Part shown: positions 20,530 to 28,946 of the stretch, piece by piece | Layout of the letters: every line of letters begins with the position of its first letter | Numbering within the stretch: position 1 is the first letter of the stretch | Assembly: GCF_031453675.1 (NCBI RefSeq) | Contig: NZ_JAVIZX010000001.1 | Location: 1,820,001-1,884,000 of the forward strand | Source: Paracidovorax wautersii | GTDB taxonomy: Bacteria > Pseudomonadota > Gammaproteobacteria > Burkholderiales > Burkholderiaceae_C | Direction of reading: 5' to 3' | Length of the DNA: 64,000 nt | Program-made: the position numbers and the translations under genes | The notes under the pieces: model-generated | What the model saw: only the letters and a program-made list of their open reading frames with translations | Database searches by the model: none | Told to the model about the DNA's origin: nothing

Positions 20530-21144
20530 ATGCGCCGCAGGGCGGCGGCGCTGTGGCTCGTGGGGCTGGCGCTGGCATTCGTCCTTGCCGCCGGCTGGCC
20601 CGGCCTGGCCCGCGCCGAAGGGCAGGGCGCGGTCGCCGAAATGGTGGTGGAGCCCGCGCCCGAGGGTCTGTTCCTGTCGGCCTCCACCCAGTTCGACATG
20701 CCCACGCTGGCAGAGGATGCGCTCTACAAGGGCATCTCGATGTACTTCGTGGCCGAGGCCGAGGTGCTCCAGGAGCGCTGGTACTGGTCCGACAAGGTCG
20801 TCGCCCGGGCGGCACGCCACATGCGGCTGAGCTACCAGCCCCTCACCCGCCGCTGGCGGCTGAACCTGTCGTCCGGCCCCTTTGCCGCCAGCGGCCTGGG
20901 CGTCTCCCTGGGACAGAACTTCGAAGACCTGGCCGATGCGCTGGCCGCCATGGAGCGCATTTCGCGCTGGAAGATCGCCGACGCCAGCGCCCTGGATCGG
21001 GGCGCAGACTATGTCGTCAACTTCCAGTTCCGGCTGGACATGTCGCAGCTGCCGCGCCCCTTCCAGATCGGGGCCATGGGGCGCTCGGGCTGGACCCTGC
21101 TCATGTCGCGCACCGCCACGGTCCGCTTCGCGGACCCTGAATGA
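20530..21144 (+). CDS. DUF4390 domain protein (secreted)
   Basis: A 204-residue protein with an Arg-rich start and signal peptide (about 1-31, ending GLARAEG), so probably periplasmic. The rest matches the DUF4390 layout: an N-terminal FLSASTQFDMPTLAEDAL segment and a beta-rich body with LSYQPLTRRWRL. Its function is unknown, but the family is typically encoded just upstream of an NtrY-like kinase in betaproteobacteria, as here, where its stop overlaps the kinase start. ATG 20530 is chosen because it opens the signal peptide. Confidence 0.8.
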   Translation: MRRRAAALWLVGLALAFVLAAGWPGLARAEGQGAVAEMVVEPAPEGLFLSASTQFDMPTLAEDALYKGISMYFVAEAEVLQERWYWSDKVVARAARHMRLSYQPLTRRWRLNLSSGPFAASGLGVSLGQNFEDLADALAAMERISRWKIADASALDRGADYVVNFQFRLDMSQLPRPFQIGAMGRSGWTLLMSRTATVRFADPE

Positions 21145-23426
21145 TGGCCGAGCTGCCGCCAGACGCCTCCTCCGTGCGCGCTGCAAACCAGTCGCGCGGT
21201 ATCCGCCGGGCGGTCGGCATCAGCATCGCCGTCATGTGCGCCATCGGCCTGGTGCTGATGTTCCTGCTGACGCTGGCCACCAACAACCGCGCCATGTACG
21301 AGCGCAACTATGCCTGGCTGCTGGGCGTCAACATCTTTGTGGCCGTGCTGCTGCTGGCCGTGCTGGTCTGGGTGGCGTTGCGCTTGGTGATGCGCCTGCG
21401 CCGCGGACGCTTCGGCAGCCGGCTACTCATCAAGCTGGCCGGCATCTTCGCCGTGGTGGGCGTCGTGCCGGGGCTGCTGATCTACGTGGTGTCCTACCAG
21501 TTCGTGTCCCGCTCGATCGAAAGCTGGTTCGATGTCCGCGTCGAGGGCGCACTCTCTGCAGGCGTCAGCCTGGCGCGGGTCACCCTGGACACCATGGCTG
21601 CTGACATGGCCAGCAAGACGCGGTCCGCCAGCTCGCAGCTGGCCCAGGTGCCGGATGCCGCCGCCGGCCTCGTGCTGGAGCGGGTGCGTGACGAGCTCGG
21701 CGCCACCGATGTGGTGCTGTGGAGCGCATCGGGCCAATTCATCGCCAGCGCAGGGCAGTCGCGCTTCAGCCTGAGTCCCGAGCGCCCAGGGCAGCAGCAG
21801 TTCCGCAACGCCCGCCAGCAGCGCACCACCTTCCAGATCGAAGGGCTGGACGACATCACCGATCCGGCGGCCGCCGAGAACGCGCGCGTGAAGACGCTGG
21901 TCACCGTGCTGAGCCCGGGGGTCGGCGTGCTGGTGGAGCCCCGTTACCTACAGGCCACGCTGCCCCTGCCGTCCGCGCTGGTCGCCAACGCCATCGCCGT
22001 GCAGGAGGCCAACCGCGAGTACCAGGAGAGGGCGCTGGCGCGCGGCGGATTGCAGCGCATGTACATCGGCACGCTCACGCTCAGCCTGTTTTTGGCGGTG
22101 TTCGGCGCATTGCTGCTTGCGGTGTTGCTCGGCAACCAGCTGGCACGGCCTCTGTTGATGCTGGCCGAAGGCGTGCGAGAGGTGGCCTCCGGCGACCTGC
22201 GGCCCAAGGCCGTGTTGCAGAGCCGCGATGAACTGGGTGGATTGACGCGCTCCTTCGCGGTCATGACCCAGCAATTGGCCGACGCCCGCGCTGCCGTGGA
22301 GCAGAGCATGGGAGCGGTGGATTCCGCCCGGGCCAATCTACAGACCATCCTGGACAACCTCACCGCCGGTGTCATCGTGCTGGACGCGCATGGCGTGGTC
22401 CGCTCCAGCAACCCGGGAGCCACACGCATCCTGCGCGCGCCCATGGCGGCGTACGAAGGCCGGCCGCTGGCCGACGTGCCCGGGCTGGCCGACTTCGCCA
22501 CGGCGGTGCAGGCCCATTTCGAGAACTTCCTCGGCGACCGGGACCATCATGGCTTGGACCACTGGCAGCACCCGTTCGAGCTGCATTCCCCGGGCGGCGG
22601 CATGGGCGCCAACGGAACCAGCCTGGTAGCGCGGGGTGCGGAACTGCCCGATGCCACACGCCTGCTGGTGTTCGACGACATCTCGGAAATCGTGTCCGCC
22701 CAGCGCGCCCAGGCCTGGGGCGAGGTGGCACGCCGGCTGGCCCACGAAATCAAGAACCCGCTCACGCCCATCCAGCTGTCGGCGGAACGGCTGGAGATGA
22801 AACTGTCCGGCAAGCTGCCGGAGCCCGAGCAGGCCATCTTGACCAAGTCCGTGCGCACGATCGTCGACCAAGTGGATGCGATGAAACGGTTGGTCAACGA
22901 GTTCCGCGATTACGCGCGCCTGCCCGCCGCCGAACTGCACGCCCTGGATCTGAACGCGCTGGTGACCGACATCCTGCACCTGTACGGCGCCGAGAATGCC
23001 CAGGTGGCGATCGAGGCGGAGCTGGACCCGCAGTGCCCACCCATCGCCGCAGACGCCCAGCAACTGCGGCAGGTGGTCCACAACCTGCTCCAGAATGCGC
23101 AGGACGCGACCGAACAGGCCGCGGAACAGGCGGGGGTGCCGCCGCCGCCCGTGCGCATCGTTACAAGGTGGAGCGCCTCGTCAGGACGGGTGCGCCTCAC
23201 GGTGGCAGACGCGGGGCCGGGCTTTCCGGCGCACATCTTGCAAAGGGCCTTCGAGCCCTACGTCACGACCAAACCCCGCGGCACCGGGCTGGGGCTGGCG
23301 GTCGTGAAAAAGATCGCTGACGAGCATGGGGCTCGCATCGATCTGGTCAACCGGGTAGACGATGGGGTGGTCCGCGGCGCGCAAGTGTCGTTATCATTCG
23401 CCCCACAACATACGGTGGCAAGTTAA
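21141..23426 (+). CDS. ntrY: NtrY-like sensor histidine kinase
   Basis: A 761-residue membrane kinase that phosphorylates the NtrX-like regulator encoded next. It has three N-terminal membrane segments (about 25-48, 56-78 and 92-115), a periplasmic sensor region, a fourth membrane segment near 310-335 with a HAMP linker, a PAS-like domain (about 400-500), the H-box AHEIKNPLTPIQLSAERL with His near 535, N-box VVHNLLQNAQDA near 645, DAGPGF near 690 and GTGLGLAVVKK near 713. Its start codon overlaps the DUF4390 stop. The signal is not known; NtrYX systems elsewhere sense nitrogen or redox state. Confidence 0.92.
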   Translation: MMAELPPDASSVRAANQSRGIRRAVGISIAVMCAIGLVLMFLLTLATNNRAMYERNYAWLLGVNIFVAVLLLAVLVWVALRLVMRLRRGRFGSRLLIKLAGIFAVVGVVPGLLIYVVSYQFVSRSIESWFDVRVEGALSAGVSLARVTLDTMAADMASKTRSASSQLAQVPDAAAGLVLERVRDELGATDVVLWSASGQFIASAGQSRFSLSPERPGQQQFRNARQQRTTFQIEGLDDITDPAAAENARVKTLVTVLSPGVGVLVEPRYLQATLPLPSALVANAIAVQEANREYQERALARGGLQRMYIGTLTLSLFLAVFGALLLAVLLGNQLARPLLMLAEGVREVASGDLRPKAVLQSRDELGGLTRSFAVMTQQLADARAAVEQSMGAVDSARANLQTILDNLTAGVIVLDAHGVVRSSNPGATRILRAPMAAYEGRPLADVPGLADFATAVQAHFENFLGDRDHHGLDHWQHPFELHSPGGGMGANGTSLVARGAELPDATRLLVFDDISEIVSAQRAQAWGEVARRLAHEIKNPLTPIQLSAERLEMKLSGKLPEPEQAILTKSVRTIVDQVDAMKRLVNEFRDYARLPAAELHALDLNALVTDILHLYGAENAQVAIEAELDPQCPPIAADAQQLRQVVHNLLQNAQDATEQAAEQAGVPPPPVRIVTRWSASSGRVRLTVADAGPGFPAHILQRAFEPYVTTKPRGTGLGLAVVKKIADEHGARIDLVNRVDDGVVRGAQVSLSFAPQHTVAS

Positions 23427-23463
23427 CAACATCGCTCGCAGCAGCAAAGGCGCTCTCCAGCAC

Positions 23464-24162
23464 ATGGCAAATATTTTGGTGGTCGACGACGAACTGGGTA
23501 TCCGGGATCTGTTGTCGGAAATTCTGAACGACGAAGGCCACAGCGTGGATCTCGCCGAGAACGCCACCCAGGCGCGCAACGCCCGTGCCGCGAACAGCTA
23601 CGACCTGGTGCTGCTGGACATCTGGATGCCCGACACCGATGGCGTGTCGCTGCTCAAGGAGTGGGCCATGGCGGGCACGCTCAAGATGCCGGTGATCATG
23701 ATGAGCGGCCATGCCACCATCGACACTGCCGTCGAAGCCACCCGCATCGGCGCCTTCTCCTTCCTCGAGAAGCCCATCACCCTGCAGAAGCTGCTCAAGG
23801 CCGTAGAGCAAGGCCTGGCCCGCAACACCGCCAGCCAGCAGGCTCCCGCCCTCGCTCCGCCGCCGCCTGCCGCGGCGGCCGCACCCGCTGCCGAGGGTGC
23901 CCCATCCCATGCGCTGCCCGCGGTGCCTCCCCCCGTGACCGCGACCATCGATCCCGGGCCGCTGTCTCACCAAGGGTTCGATCTCGACCGCCCCCTGCGT
24001 GAAGCCCGGGACGGCTTCGAAAAGGCCTACTTCGAATTCCATCTTGCCCGCGAAGGTGGCTCCATGACCCGTGTGGCCGAGAAGACGGGCCTGGAACGCA
24101 CCCACCTGTACCGCAAGCTGCGCCAACTGGGCGTGGACCTGGGCCGCAACAAGCGCGGCTGA
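23464..24162 (+). CDS. ntrX: NtrX-like response regulator lacking the AAA+ domain
   Basis: A 232-residue regulator paired with the kinase encoded 37 bases upstream. The receiver domain (1-120) has the acidic pair at D8/D9, phosphoacceptor D52 (LVLLDIWMPD), the switch MMSGHA and LEKPIT. A Pro/Ala-rich linker (about 134-175) leads straight to a C-terminal Fis-type helix-turn-helix (MTRVAEKTGLERTHLYRKL). The central sigma-54 AAA+ ATPase of canonical NtrX is absent, so it should not activate sigma-54 promoters by ATP hydrolysis. ATG 23464 opens the receiver domain directly. Confidence 0.9.
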   Translation: MANILVVDDELGIRDLLSEILNDEGHSVDLAENATQARNARAANSYDLVLLDIWMPDTDGVSLLKEWAMAGTLKMPVIMMSGHATIDTAVEATRIGAFSFLEKPITLQKLLKAVEQGLARNTASQQAPALAPPPPAAAAAPAAEGAPSHALPAVPPPVTATIDPGPLSHQGFDLDRPLREARDGFEKAYFEFHLAREGGSMTRVAEKTGLERTHLYRKLRQLGVDLGRNKRG

Positions 24163-24214
24163 CAGATCTCACAAAATAAAAGCGCGAAGTCGGCCGATCG
24201 GTCGATTTCGTGGC

Positions 24215-24220
24215 TATAAT
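24215..24220 (+). promoter_or_regulatory. Consensus -10 box of the tRNA-Phe promoter
   Basis: TATAAT lies 10 bases before tRNA-Phe. The region at the -35 position is a CGGCCGATCGGTCG palindrome rather than a clear TTGACA. Confidence 0.65.
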
Positions 24221-24230
24221 TCAAGGCTCA

Positions 24231-24306
24231 GGCCCGGTAGCTCAGTTGGTAGAGCAGCGGATTGAAAATCCGCGTGTCGATGGTTCGATTCCGTCCCAGG
24301 CCACCA
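24231..24306 (+). tRNA. tRNA-Phe (anticodon GAA)
   Basis: A 76-nt tRNA with anticodon GAA (TTGAAAA loop), a T-arm with GGTTCGATTCC and an encoded CCA end. The acceptor stem GGCCCGG/CCAGGCC contains a C5-A68 mismatch in an otherwise paired 7-bp stem. A terminator follows 36 bases later, then a probable integrase remnant. Confidence 0.96.
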
Positions 24307-24342
24307 CATCCAATTCTGCGGAAATCTAGGACTTCGCAGATC

Positions 24343-24388
24343 CAACAAAAAAGCCCTCACGTGACAACACGGTAGGGCTTTTTTGTTG
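24343..24388. terminator. Bidirectional terminator after tRNA-Phe
   Basis: A perfect 15-bp inverted repeat (24343-24357 with 24374-24388) has an A-run on the 5' arm and TTTTTT on the 3' arm, so it can terminate from either side. Confidence 0.9.
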
Positions 24389-24464
24389 TCTGGGAAGATT
24401 CAGAATCTTCCAGCCCAAACCAGTCGTCTCGCAGCAGCTACTACGGTATCAGCCGGAAGAATCG

Positions 24465-24752
24465 GTGCTGTTACTGCGGTGCATCGAACCGCATGCGCTA
24501 CTGCCCGAAAGGGCACTGGAAGTGATCACAAGCGAACAAGTCATCAAGAACATCGCACTCGGAAGTCGGGTGTTTGAACGAGGCGGGCTGTACCTTATCG
24601 CGGCAAAGACGAGCACTCGCCTACACGGCTGGCGCTTCGACGACACCTTCGAGGGGAAACGCGAGCGTCTTGGGATCGCCGAAACACGCTTGAGGACAGG
24701 TCCGGGCCTCGCCCTTGGCATTTTTGCCTCCCCGACACATCACGTCATCTGA
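24465..24752 (+). pseudogene. Probable remnant of a tyrosine integrase N-terminus (DUF4102-like)
   Basis: A 95-codon frame (GTG start, no convincing ribosome binding site) contains ERGGLYLIAAKTSTRLHGWR, then a DGK-like FEGKRERLGIAE. This resembles the arm-DNA-binding domain at the start of P4-type integrases (consensus like GGGLYL...W.....GK...LG). Integrases of this type insert at tRNA 3' ends, and this fragment lies 158 bases after tRNA-Phe. The catalytic domain is missing. Resemblance is by eye, so an unrelated open frame remains possible. Confidence 0.4.
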
Positions 24753-24762
24753 TGTGTCGGGG
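24730..24762. repeat. Perfect 13-bp inverted repeat
   Basis: CCCCGACACATCA pairs exactly with TGATGTGTCGGGG around a 7-base loop. There is no T-run on either side, so it does not look like a terminator. It lies at the end of the integrase-like remnant. Confidence 0.8.
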
Positions 24763-24881
24763 AAACCGGGGGGGAAGCCCACGGTGCCGCGCACCAGCCT
24801 CGTTGTGTCAGCATGGCGTGGGCCTCGTGGCCTATCATCGCCGGGCGTTGGAATGCAACGCGTTCACCACGGAGCGATGCC

Positions 24882-25307
24882 TTGCTGCGCCACGTTGCCA
24901 TTGCCTGCGTTTCGTTGCTGTGTGCCGGCGCGGCCTGGAGCGATGAGTGGTTCACCGTTCACGGGTATCCGAACCAGCCCGAAGACGATCTGGTCGAGGT
25001 CAACCCCACGGCCGTCGACATGAGCGGGCAGCAGGTGGTGTCGTTGCGTGTTTCCCGCAAGGACGTGCGCACCAGCTTCCAGGGGCATCGGTACCGCTCC
25101 TACTTCGGTACGGCAGTGATCGATTGCACCGCCCGCCGCGGCTGGTATCTGGCCAACCGTTACTACCTACAACCGATGTGGGGCGGACCGGTGACGGCCG
25201 AGGAGTCTTTCCGCCCCGGCGAGGCCCCCGTGGCTTTCAAAGACATGCCCGGAGATGCCGCCCGCAAGATCGTGCAGGCGGCCTGCAGCCGGAAGGCGCG
25301 CTCCTGA
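24882..25307 (+). CDS. Secreted surface-adhesin-E-like protein
   Basis: A 141-residue protein with a signal peptide (about 1-19, ending GAAWS) and a compact domain resembling the surface-adhesin E-like family (EWFTVHGYPNQPEDDLVEVN, VSLRVSRKDVRTSF, TAVIDCTARRGWYLA). Two cysteines remain after the signal peptide (in VIDC and QAACS) and could form a disulphide. I chose a TTG start at 24882, with GGAG 7 bases upstream, because it opens the signal peptide directly; an ATG 23 codons earlier would add a non-signal extension. It converges on the next gene, with 12 bases between stops. Its role is not known. Confidence 0.65.
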   Translation: MLRHVAIACVSLLCAGAAWSDEWFTVHGYPNQPEDDLVEVNPTAVDMSGQQVVSLRVSRKDVRTSFQGHRYRSYFGTAVIDCTARRGWYLANRYYLQPMWGGPVTAEESFRPGEAPVAFKDMPGDAARKIVQAACSRKARS

Positions 25308-25319
25308 GGCGACCGTCGC

Positions 25320-27482
25320 TCAGAACAGGTTGAACCGCCAAGCCGCGTAGGCCAGGCCGGCCAGCGCCGCGGCGCCAAGGGCCAGCGCCCACGCGCCGCC
25401 GTGCGACTCCGCAAAGGGGTCGTCCAGCATGCGGCGTGCGTTGGGCGGCACGTGCGCCGTTTGTGAGAGCGAACTGCCCAGCCGGGTGTTGATCCGCATG
25501 CGCCCGTTGATTGCCCAGCCGCTGGCGTCCAGGATCGGGCCCAGGCTGCGCTGGCGCAGCTTGAGCCACGCGATCAGCATGCTGGGGCCCGAGATGGCGA
25601 GCACGATACCCAACAGCGCCAGCGGAATCCATGGCCCCATGTCCACGAACTTGGCGAACACGCCGACCAGCACGGCGCTGATGCTGCCCAGCGCCACGCC
25701 GATGGCGGCCACGGTGCCGACGTCCGTGCGCCGCGGCGCCTCGGGGGTCGGAGCGGCTGCCGCGGCCGGGGCGCTCAGGTTCGTGTTGGCCAGGGTGGTG
25801 GCCGTGCTGCCCAGGGACTTCTCCACGCGCGAGTCACTGGCCGCCGCGCGCTTGGCCACCTGCTCTTCGATCATGCGCAGGAACTTTTTGTACGGCGAGA
25901 AGAAGGCCTGCGCGATGCTGGTGGGGTTCTCGATCAGCTTGGTGATGGTCGCATCCCAATCCCGGCCCTTGCGGTCGTAGAACACGCCGTTGCGGCCGAT
26001 GAACAGAAAGTCGACATCGCCCGCGGTGAAGGCGGCAACGATGGATTGCTTCTGCACACCCTTCTTCGGATCGGTGCGCACACAGTCGCAGTACGCAAGA
26101 TAGGTCTTGGCCAGCCCGGCCAGCTTGGCATGCTTGGCGGCGTCGGCCACCTGCACGGTGAGGTCGCAGCTGCGGGCATCCAGGTAGAGCGTGCCGGCCT
26201 GGAACACCGCGCCTTCGCGCTGGTAGAACGCCGAGAACGACACGAAGTTGTTCAGCAGCCGTAGCAGGTCACGCTTGAAGCGCAGCAGCCGCTCCAGCGC
26301 CAGCGTGTGGTCGTTGTGGGTTTTCTCGGCCTCGTCCTGGTCGATGAGCGCCATCACGCGCTGCTCGGCGTCGCCGTGCAGCACTTCGGCGAACGCCTTG
26401 TCGCCCTCGATGGCCGCCAGCGGCGTGGCGGGCTTGTCCGCCAGCCACTGCTGTGCCGGCGCTAGGGCCTCCTGCAACTGCTGCCACTCCGCTTCGTTCA
26501 ACGTGTCCTTGCTGTCGCCCAGCAGCGGCGCCACGGCCTTGTGCTGGAACGTTGCCAGGGCCTTCGCCCAGGCGGGATTCACGCCGCGCAGCAGCGGCAG
26601 GCTGGTCGTGGGGCCGATCGGCGACACAGGGGCGACCGGCAGGGCCGCCATGGCCTTGGACGACAGCGCCAAGTCGCCTTCGGCCATGGCGGCATATTCT
26701 TCTTTCGACGGATTGAGCGCAGACGCCGCCCGCAGGTCGTAGGCCGCCAGACGGGCACGCGCGAAGAAATCATCGATCTTGCTGCGCACGGCGTTGAGCG
26801 CCAGGGCCGCATCCACCGTGCCCTCGCCCAGCGGCAGATGGGCGGTGGCGCTGCGCGCACCGTCGCTCCACTGGCGCAGCTTGCGCACCTGGGCAAAGAA
26901 GGCTTCCGCACGCTCGCGGTCCACGCCGGCGGGCTGATCGTCTACGGCCTTGGCTTCGCCCTGCAGCTGCATGATCCAGCGGATGGTCTGGCGGGCCAGC
27001 GCGTCGTCGGCCGCCGTCTCGGGGCTCACCACGCCATCGCCGTTGAAGCGCATCTCGCTCAGCACCTCGCTGCGCTGCGACACGGTGGCCAAGTCGATGG
27101 ACGTGGCGTCGGTTCGCCCGGCCAGTTCCAGGATGCGGCGCGCCTGCGCGGCAAGCGCGCGGCCCTCATCGGTATCGGCCAGCGCGTCGAGCATGAGCAC
27201 ATCGGACGGCTGCGCCAGTTCTTCCGGATCGCGCACCATGCTGCAGGCCCATGCGCAGGCCGCCAGCAGTTCGGGGGGGCGGATGCGTCCGTCGTGGTCG
27301 GTGTCGATGAGGTCCAGCGTGCGGGTGTCGAACTCGATGCCGCGCGTAGGGCAGGCCAGCGCCACCCACAGTTTCTGGTCCAGCTCCGGCAGGTGCGCGA
27401 TGTCGGCGCCCGTGCGGATGATGACCTGGTCCACGCCTCCTGCGCGGAAGAACTGCCATGGGTGCTGCGGTCGTGCCTGCAT
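25320..27482 (-). CDS. Large membrane protein with an N-terminal EF-hand
   Basis: A 720-residue protein of unknown function. A canonical EF-hand loop is at 60-71 (DTDHDGRIRPPE), with a degenerate second candidate (FNGDGVVSPE) near 145. The middle is a long, mainly helical soluble region, and the C-terminus has three membrane segments (about 594-617, 624-646 and 690-712) after an Ala/Pro linker. There is no N-terminal signal peptide, so the large domain is probably cytoplasmic. ATG 27482 begins MQARPQHPWQFFRAGGVDQV; the open frame upstream is unlike protein. It is divergent from the phosphatase gene. Confidence 0.7.
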   Translation of the reverse strand: MQARPQHPWQFFRAGGVDQVIIRTGADIAHLPELDQKLWVALACPTRGIEFDTRTLDLIDTDHDGRIRPPELLAACAWACSMVRDPEELAQPSDVLMLDALADTDEGRALAAQARRILELAGRTDATSIDLATVSQRSEVLSEMRFNGDGVVSPETAADDALARQTIRWIMQLQGEAKAVDDQPAGVDRERAEAFFAQVRKLRQWSDGARSATAHLPLGEGTVDAALALNAVRSKIDDFFARARLAAYDLRAASALNPSKEEYAAMAEGDLALSSKAMAALPVAPVSPIGPTTSLPLLRGVNPAWAKALATFQHKAVAPLLGDSKDTLNEAEWQQLQEALAPAQQWLADKPATPLAAIEGDKAFAEVLHGDAEQRVMALIDQDEAEKTHNDHTLALERLLRFKRDLLRLLNNFVSFSAFYQREGAVFQAGTLYLDARSCDLTVQVADAAKHAKLAGLAKTYLAYCDCVRTDPKKGVQKQSIVAAFTAGDVDFLFIGRNGVFYDRKGRDWDATITKLIENPTSIAQAFFSPYKKFLRMIEEQVAKRAAASDSRVEKSLGSTATTLANTNLSAPAAAAAPTPEAPRRTDVGTVAAIGVALGSISAVLVGVFAKFVDMGPWIPLALLGIVLAISGPSMLIAWLKLRQRSLGPILDASGWAINGRMRINTRLGSSLSQTAHVPPNARRMLDDPFAESHGGAWALALGAAALAGLAYAAWRFNLF

Positions 27483-27614
27483 CTGCGTGTGTACCTTGGA
27501 AAATGGGTTGGGAAGACCGTATTGGAACCCAGGCGCAGGCCCTGTAGGGCGATGGCGCAAATGCGGTTGCGCAGGTGACTTCGCCCTGCCATGCGCTTGG
27601 GCTACAGTGCCCGC

Positions 27615-28367
27615 ATGGATGCATTCACCCGTTCGCTCAAGCTGTCCGGAGCCAGCAATTTCCGCGACCTCGGAGGCTATGTGGGGCTCGATGGCCGGCC
27701 GGTGCGTTGGCGCCGTATCTTCCGTTCCGACCATCTGGCTGCGCTCACGCCGCAAGACACCGCGCTGCTTGCGAGCCTGCAGCTCTCGCGGGCCTTCGAT
27801 TTCCGCGGCGCTGCCGAGCGCACCGCACTCGCGTACACCTTGCCCGATGTGGCCTACCACGCGCTGTCCATCGAGCCCACCGTTGTGCAACGGGCCAAGG
27901 ACATGGCCCTGGCCGGCCAGCAGATCAGCGCAGCGATTGCCGTGGAGCTCATGCAGGACACGTACCGCGCCTTCGTCAACGACAACACCGAGCAGTTCGC
28001 CACGCTGTTCGCGCACCTGCTCGCCGACGACGCTCCGCTGGTGTTCCATTGCACGGCCGGCAAGGACCGCACCGGTTTCGCGGCGGCCCTCATCCTGTCC
28101 GCGCTGGGGGTCCCGCGCGATGTCGTCATGCAGGACTACCTGCTCACCAATACCCTGTACCTGCGCCCCGCCGGGTTGGCGGGCCATACCCCGGAAGAGG
28201 TGCTGAACGTGCTGTGGCGCGTGCAGGAGGAATTTCTGGAGGCGGCACTGCACGCCGTCGACCACGACCATGGCGGCATGCAGCGCTACCTCGCCGAGCG
28301 GCTGCGCGTGGGCCCGGCCGAGCTGCGGCGCCTGGCCGCGCTGTACCTGCAGCCCGCCGCGGGCTGA
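27615..28367 (+). CDS. Tyrosine/serine phosphatase, Y_phosphatase3 type
   Basis: A 250-residue cytoplasmic phosphatase. The P-loop HCTAGKDRTG is at 145-154, with nucleophile C146 and R152 in the CX5R signature. The N-terminus has NFRDLGGY (15-22) and RSDHL, characteristic of the bacterial Y_phosphatase3 family. Members hydrolyse phosphotyrosine, and some hydrolyse phosphoinositides; the substrate here is unknown. ATG 27615 is chosen because it directly precedes the conserved start. A bidirectional terminator follows. Confidence 0.88.
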   Translation: MDAFTRSLKLSGASNFRDLGGYVGLDGRPVRWRRIFRSDHLAALTPQDTALLASLQLSRAFDFRGAAERTALAYTLPDVAYHALSIEPTVVQRAKDMALAGQQISAAIAVELMQDTYRAFVNDNTEQFATLFAHLLADDAPLVFHCTAGKDRTGFAAALILSALGVPRDVVMQDYLLTNTLYLRPAGLAGHTPEEVLNVLWRVQEEFLEAALHAVDHDHGGMQRYLAERLRVGPAELRRLAALYLQPAAG

Positions 28368-28383
28368 TGCCCGTGGCCGCATG

Positions 28384-28412
28384 AAAAAAGCCGGCGCAAG
28401 GCCGGCTTTTTT
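28384..28412. terminator. Bidirectional terminator between convergent genes
   Basis: AAAAAAGCCGGC (28384-28395) pairs perfectly with GCCGGCTTTTTT (28401-28412) around a 5-base loop. It separates the phosphatase gene from the HU-like gene on the other strand. Confidence 0.93.
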
Positions 28413-28451
28413 CTTCGCGGTGTGCGCGGCGGCCTTGCAGGCCGCAACCCA

Positions 28452-28946
28452 TCAGACCGTGGCGTCCTTCAGCTTCTTCAGCGCGCGGGTCTTGATCTTG
28501 ACCGATGCGGGCTTGGCGGGGAACCAGCGCTCTTCGCCCGTGAACGGGTCCTTGCCGAAGCGCTTCTTCTTGGCGGGGATCTGCTGCAGGCCGATCTTCA
28601 GCAGGCCAGGCAGCGTGAATTCGCCAGAGCCCTTCTTGTGCACCGAGGCCAGGATGGCCGACTCCAGTGCGGCCAGCACTGCCTTGGCCACCTTGGGTTC
28701 CACGGAGGCTTGTTGGGCCAGGTGGGCGACCAGGGTGGTCTTGTTGAAGGTGTCCTTCAGGGGCTTCAGGGCTGCGGGTGCGGCCTTGGCAGCGGGGGCG
28801 GCCGCCTTCTTGGCTGCGGGAGCAGCGGCCTTCTTTGCAGGAGCGGCCTTCTTGGCGGCCGGAGCGGCGGCCTTCTTGGCTACGGGTGCAGCCTTGACGG
28901 ATGCGGCCTTCTTTGCGGGTGCAGCGGTTTTCTTTGCAGTTGCCAT
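28452..28946 (-). CDS. HU-family DNA-binding protein with Ala/Lys/Pro-rich N-terminal tail
   Basis: A 164-residue nucleoid protein. The first 65 residues or so are a repetitive basic tail (KKAAAPAAKKAA units) like the tail of histone H1-type proteins. The rest is an HU/IHF fold: LKDTFNKTTLVAHLAQQASV, the DNA-binding arm, and GKDPFTGEERWFPAKPASVK. It probably binds DNA non-specifically and affects chromosome compaction. Tailed HU proteins of this kind are known in betaproteobacteria. The repetitive tail should vary in length between strains. Confidence 0.88.
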   Translation of the reverse strand: MATAKKTAAPAKKAASVKAAPVAKKAAAPAAKKAAPAKKAAAPAAKKAAAPAAKAAPAALKPLKDTFNKTTLVAHLAQQASVEPKVAKAVLAALESAILASVHKKGSGEFTLPGLLKIGLQQIPAKKKRFGKDPFTGEERWFPAKPASVKIKTRALKKLKDATV

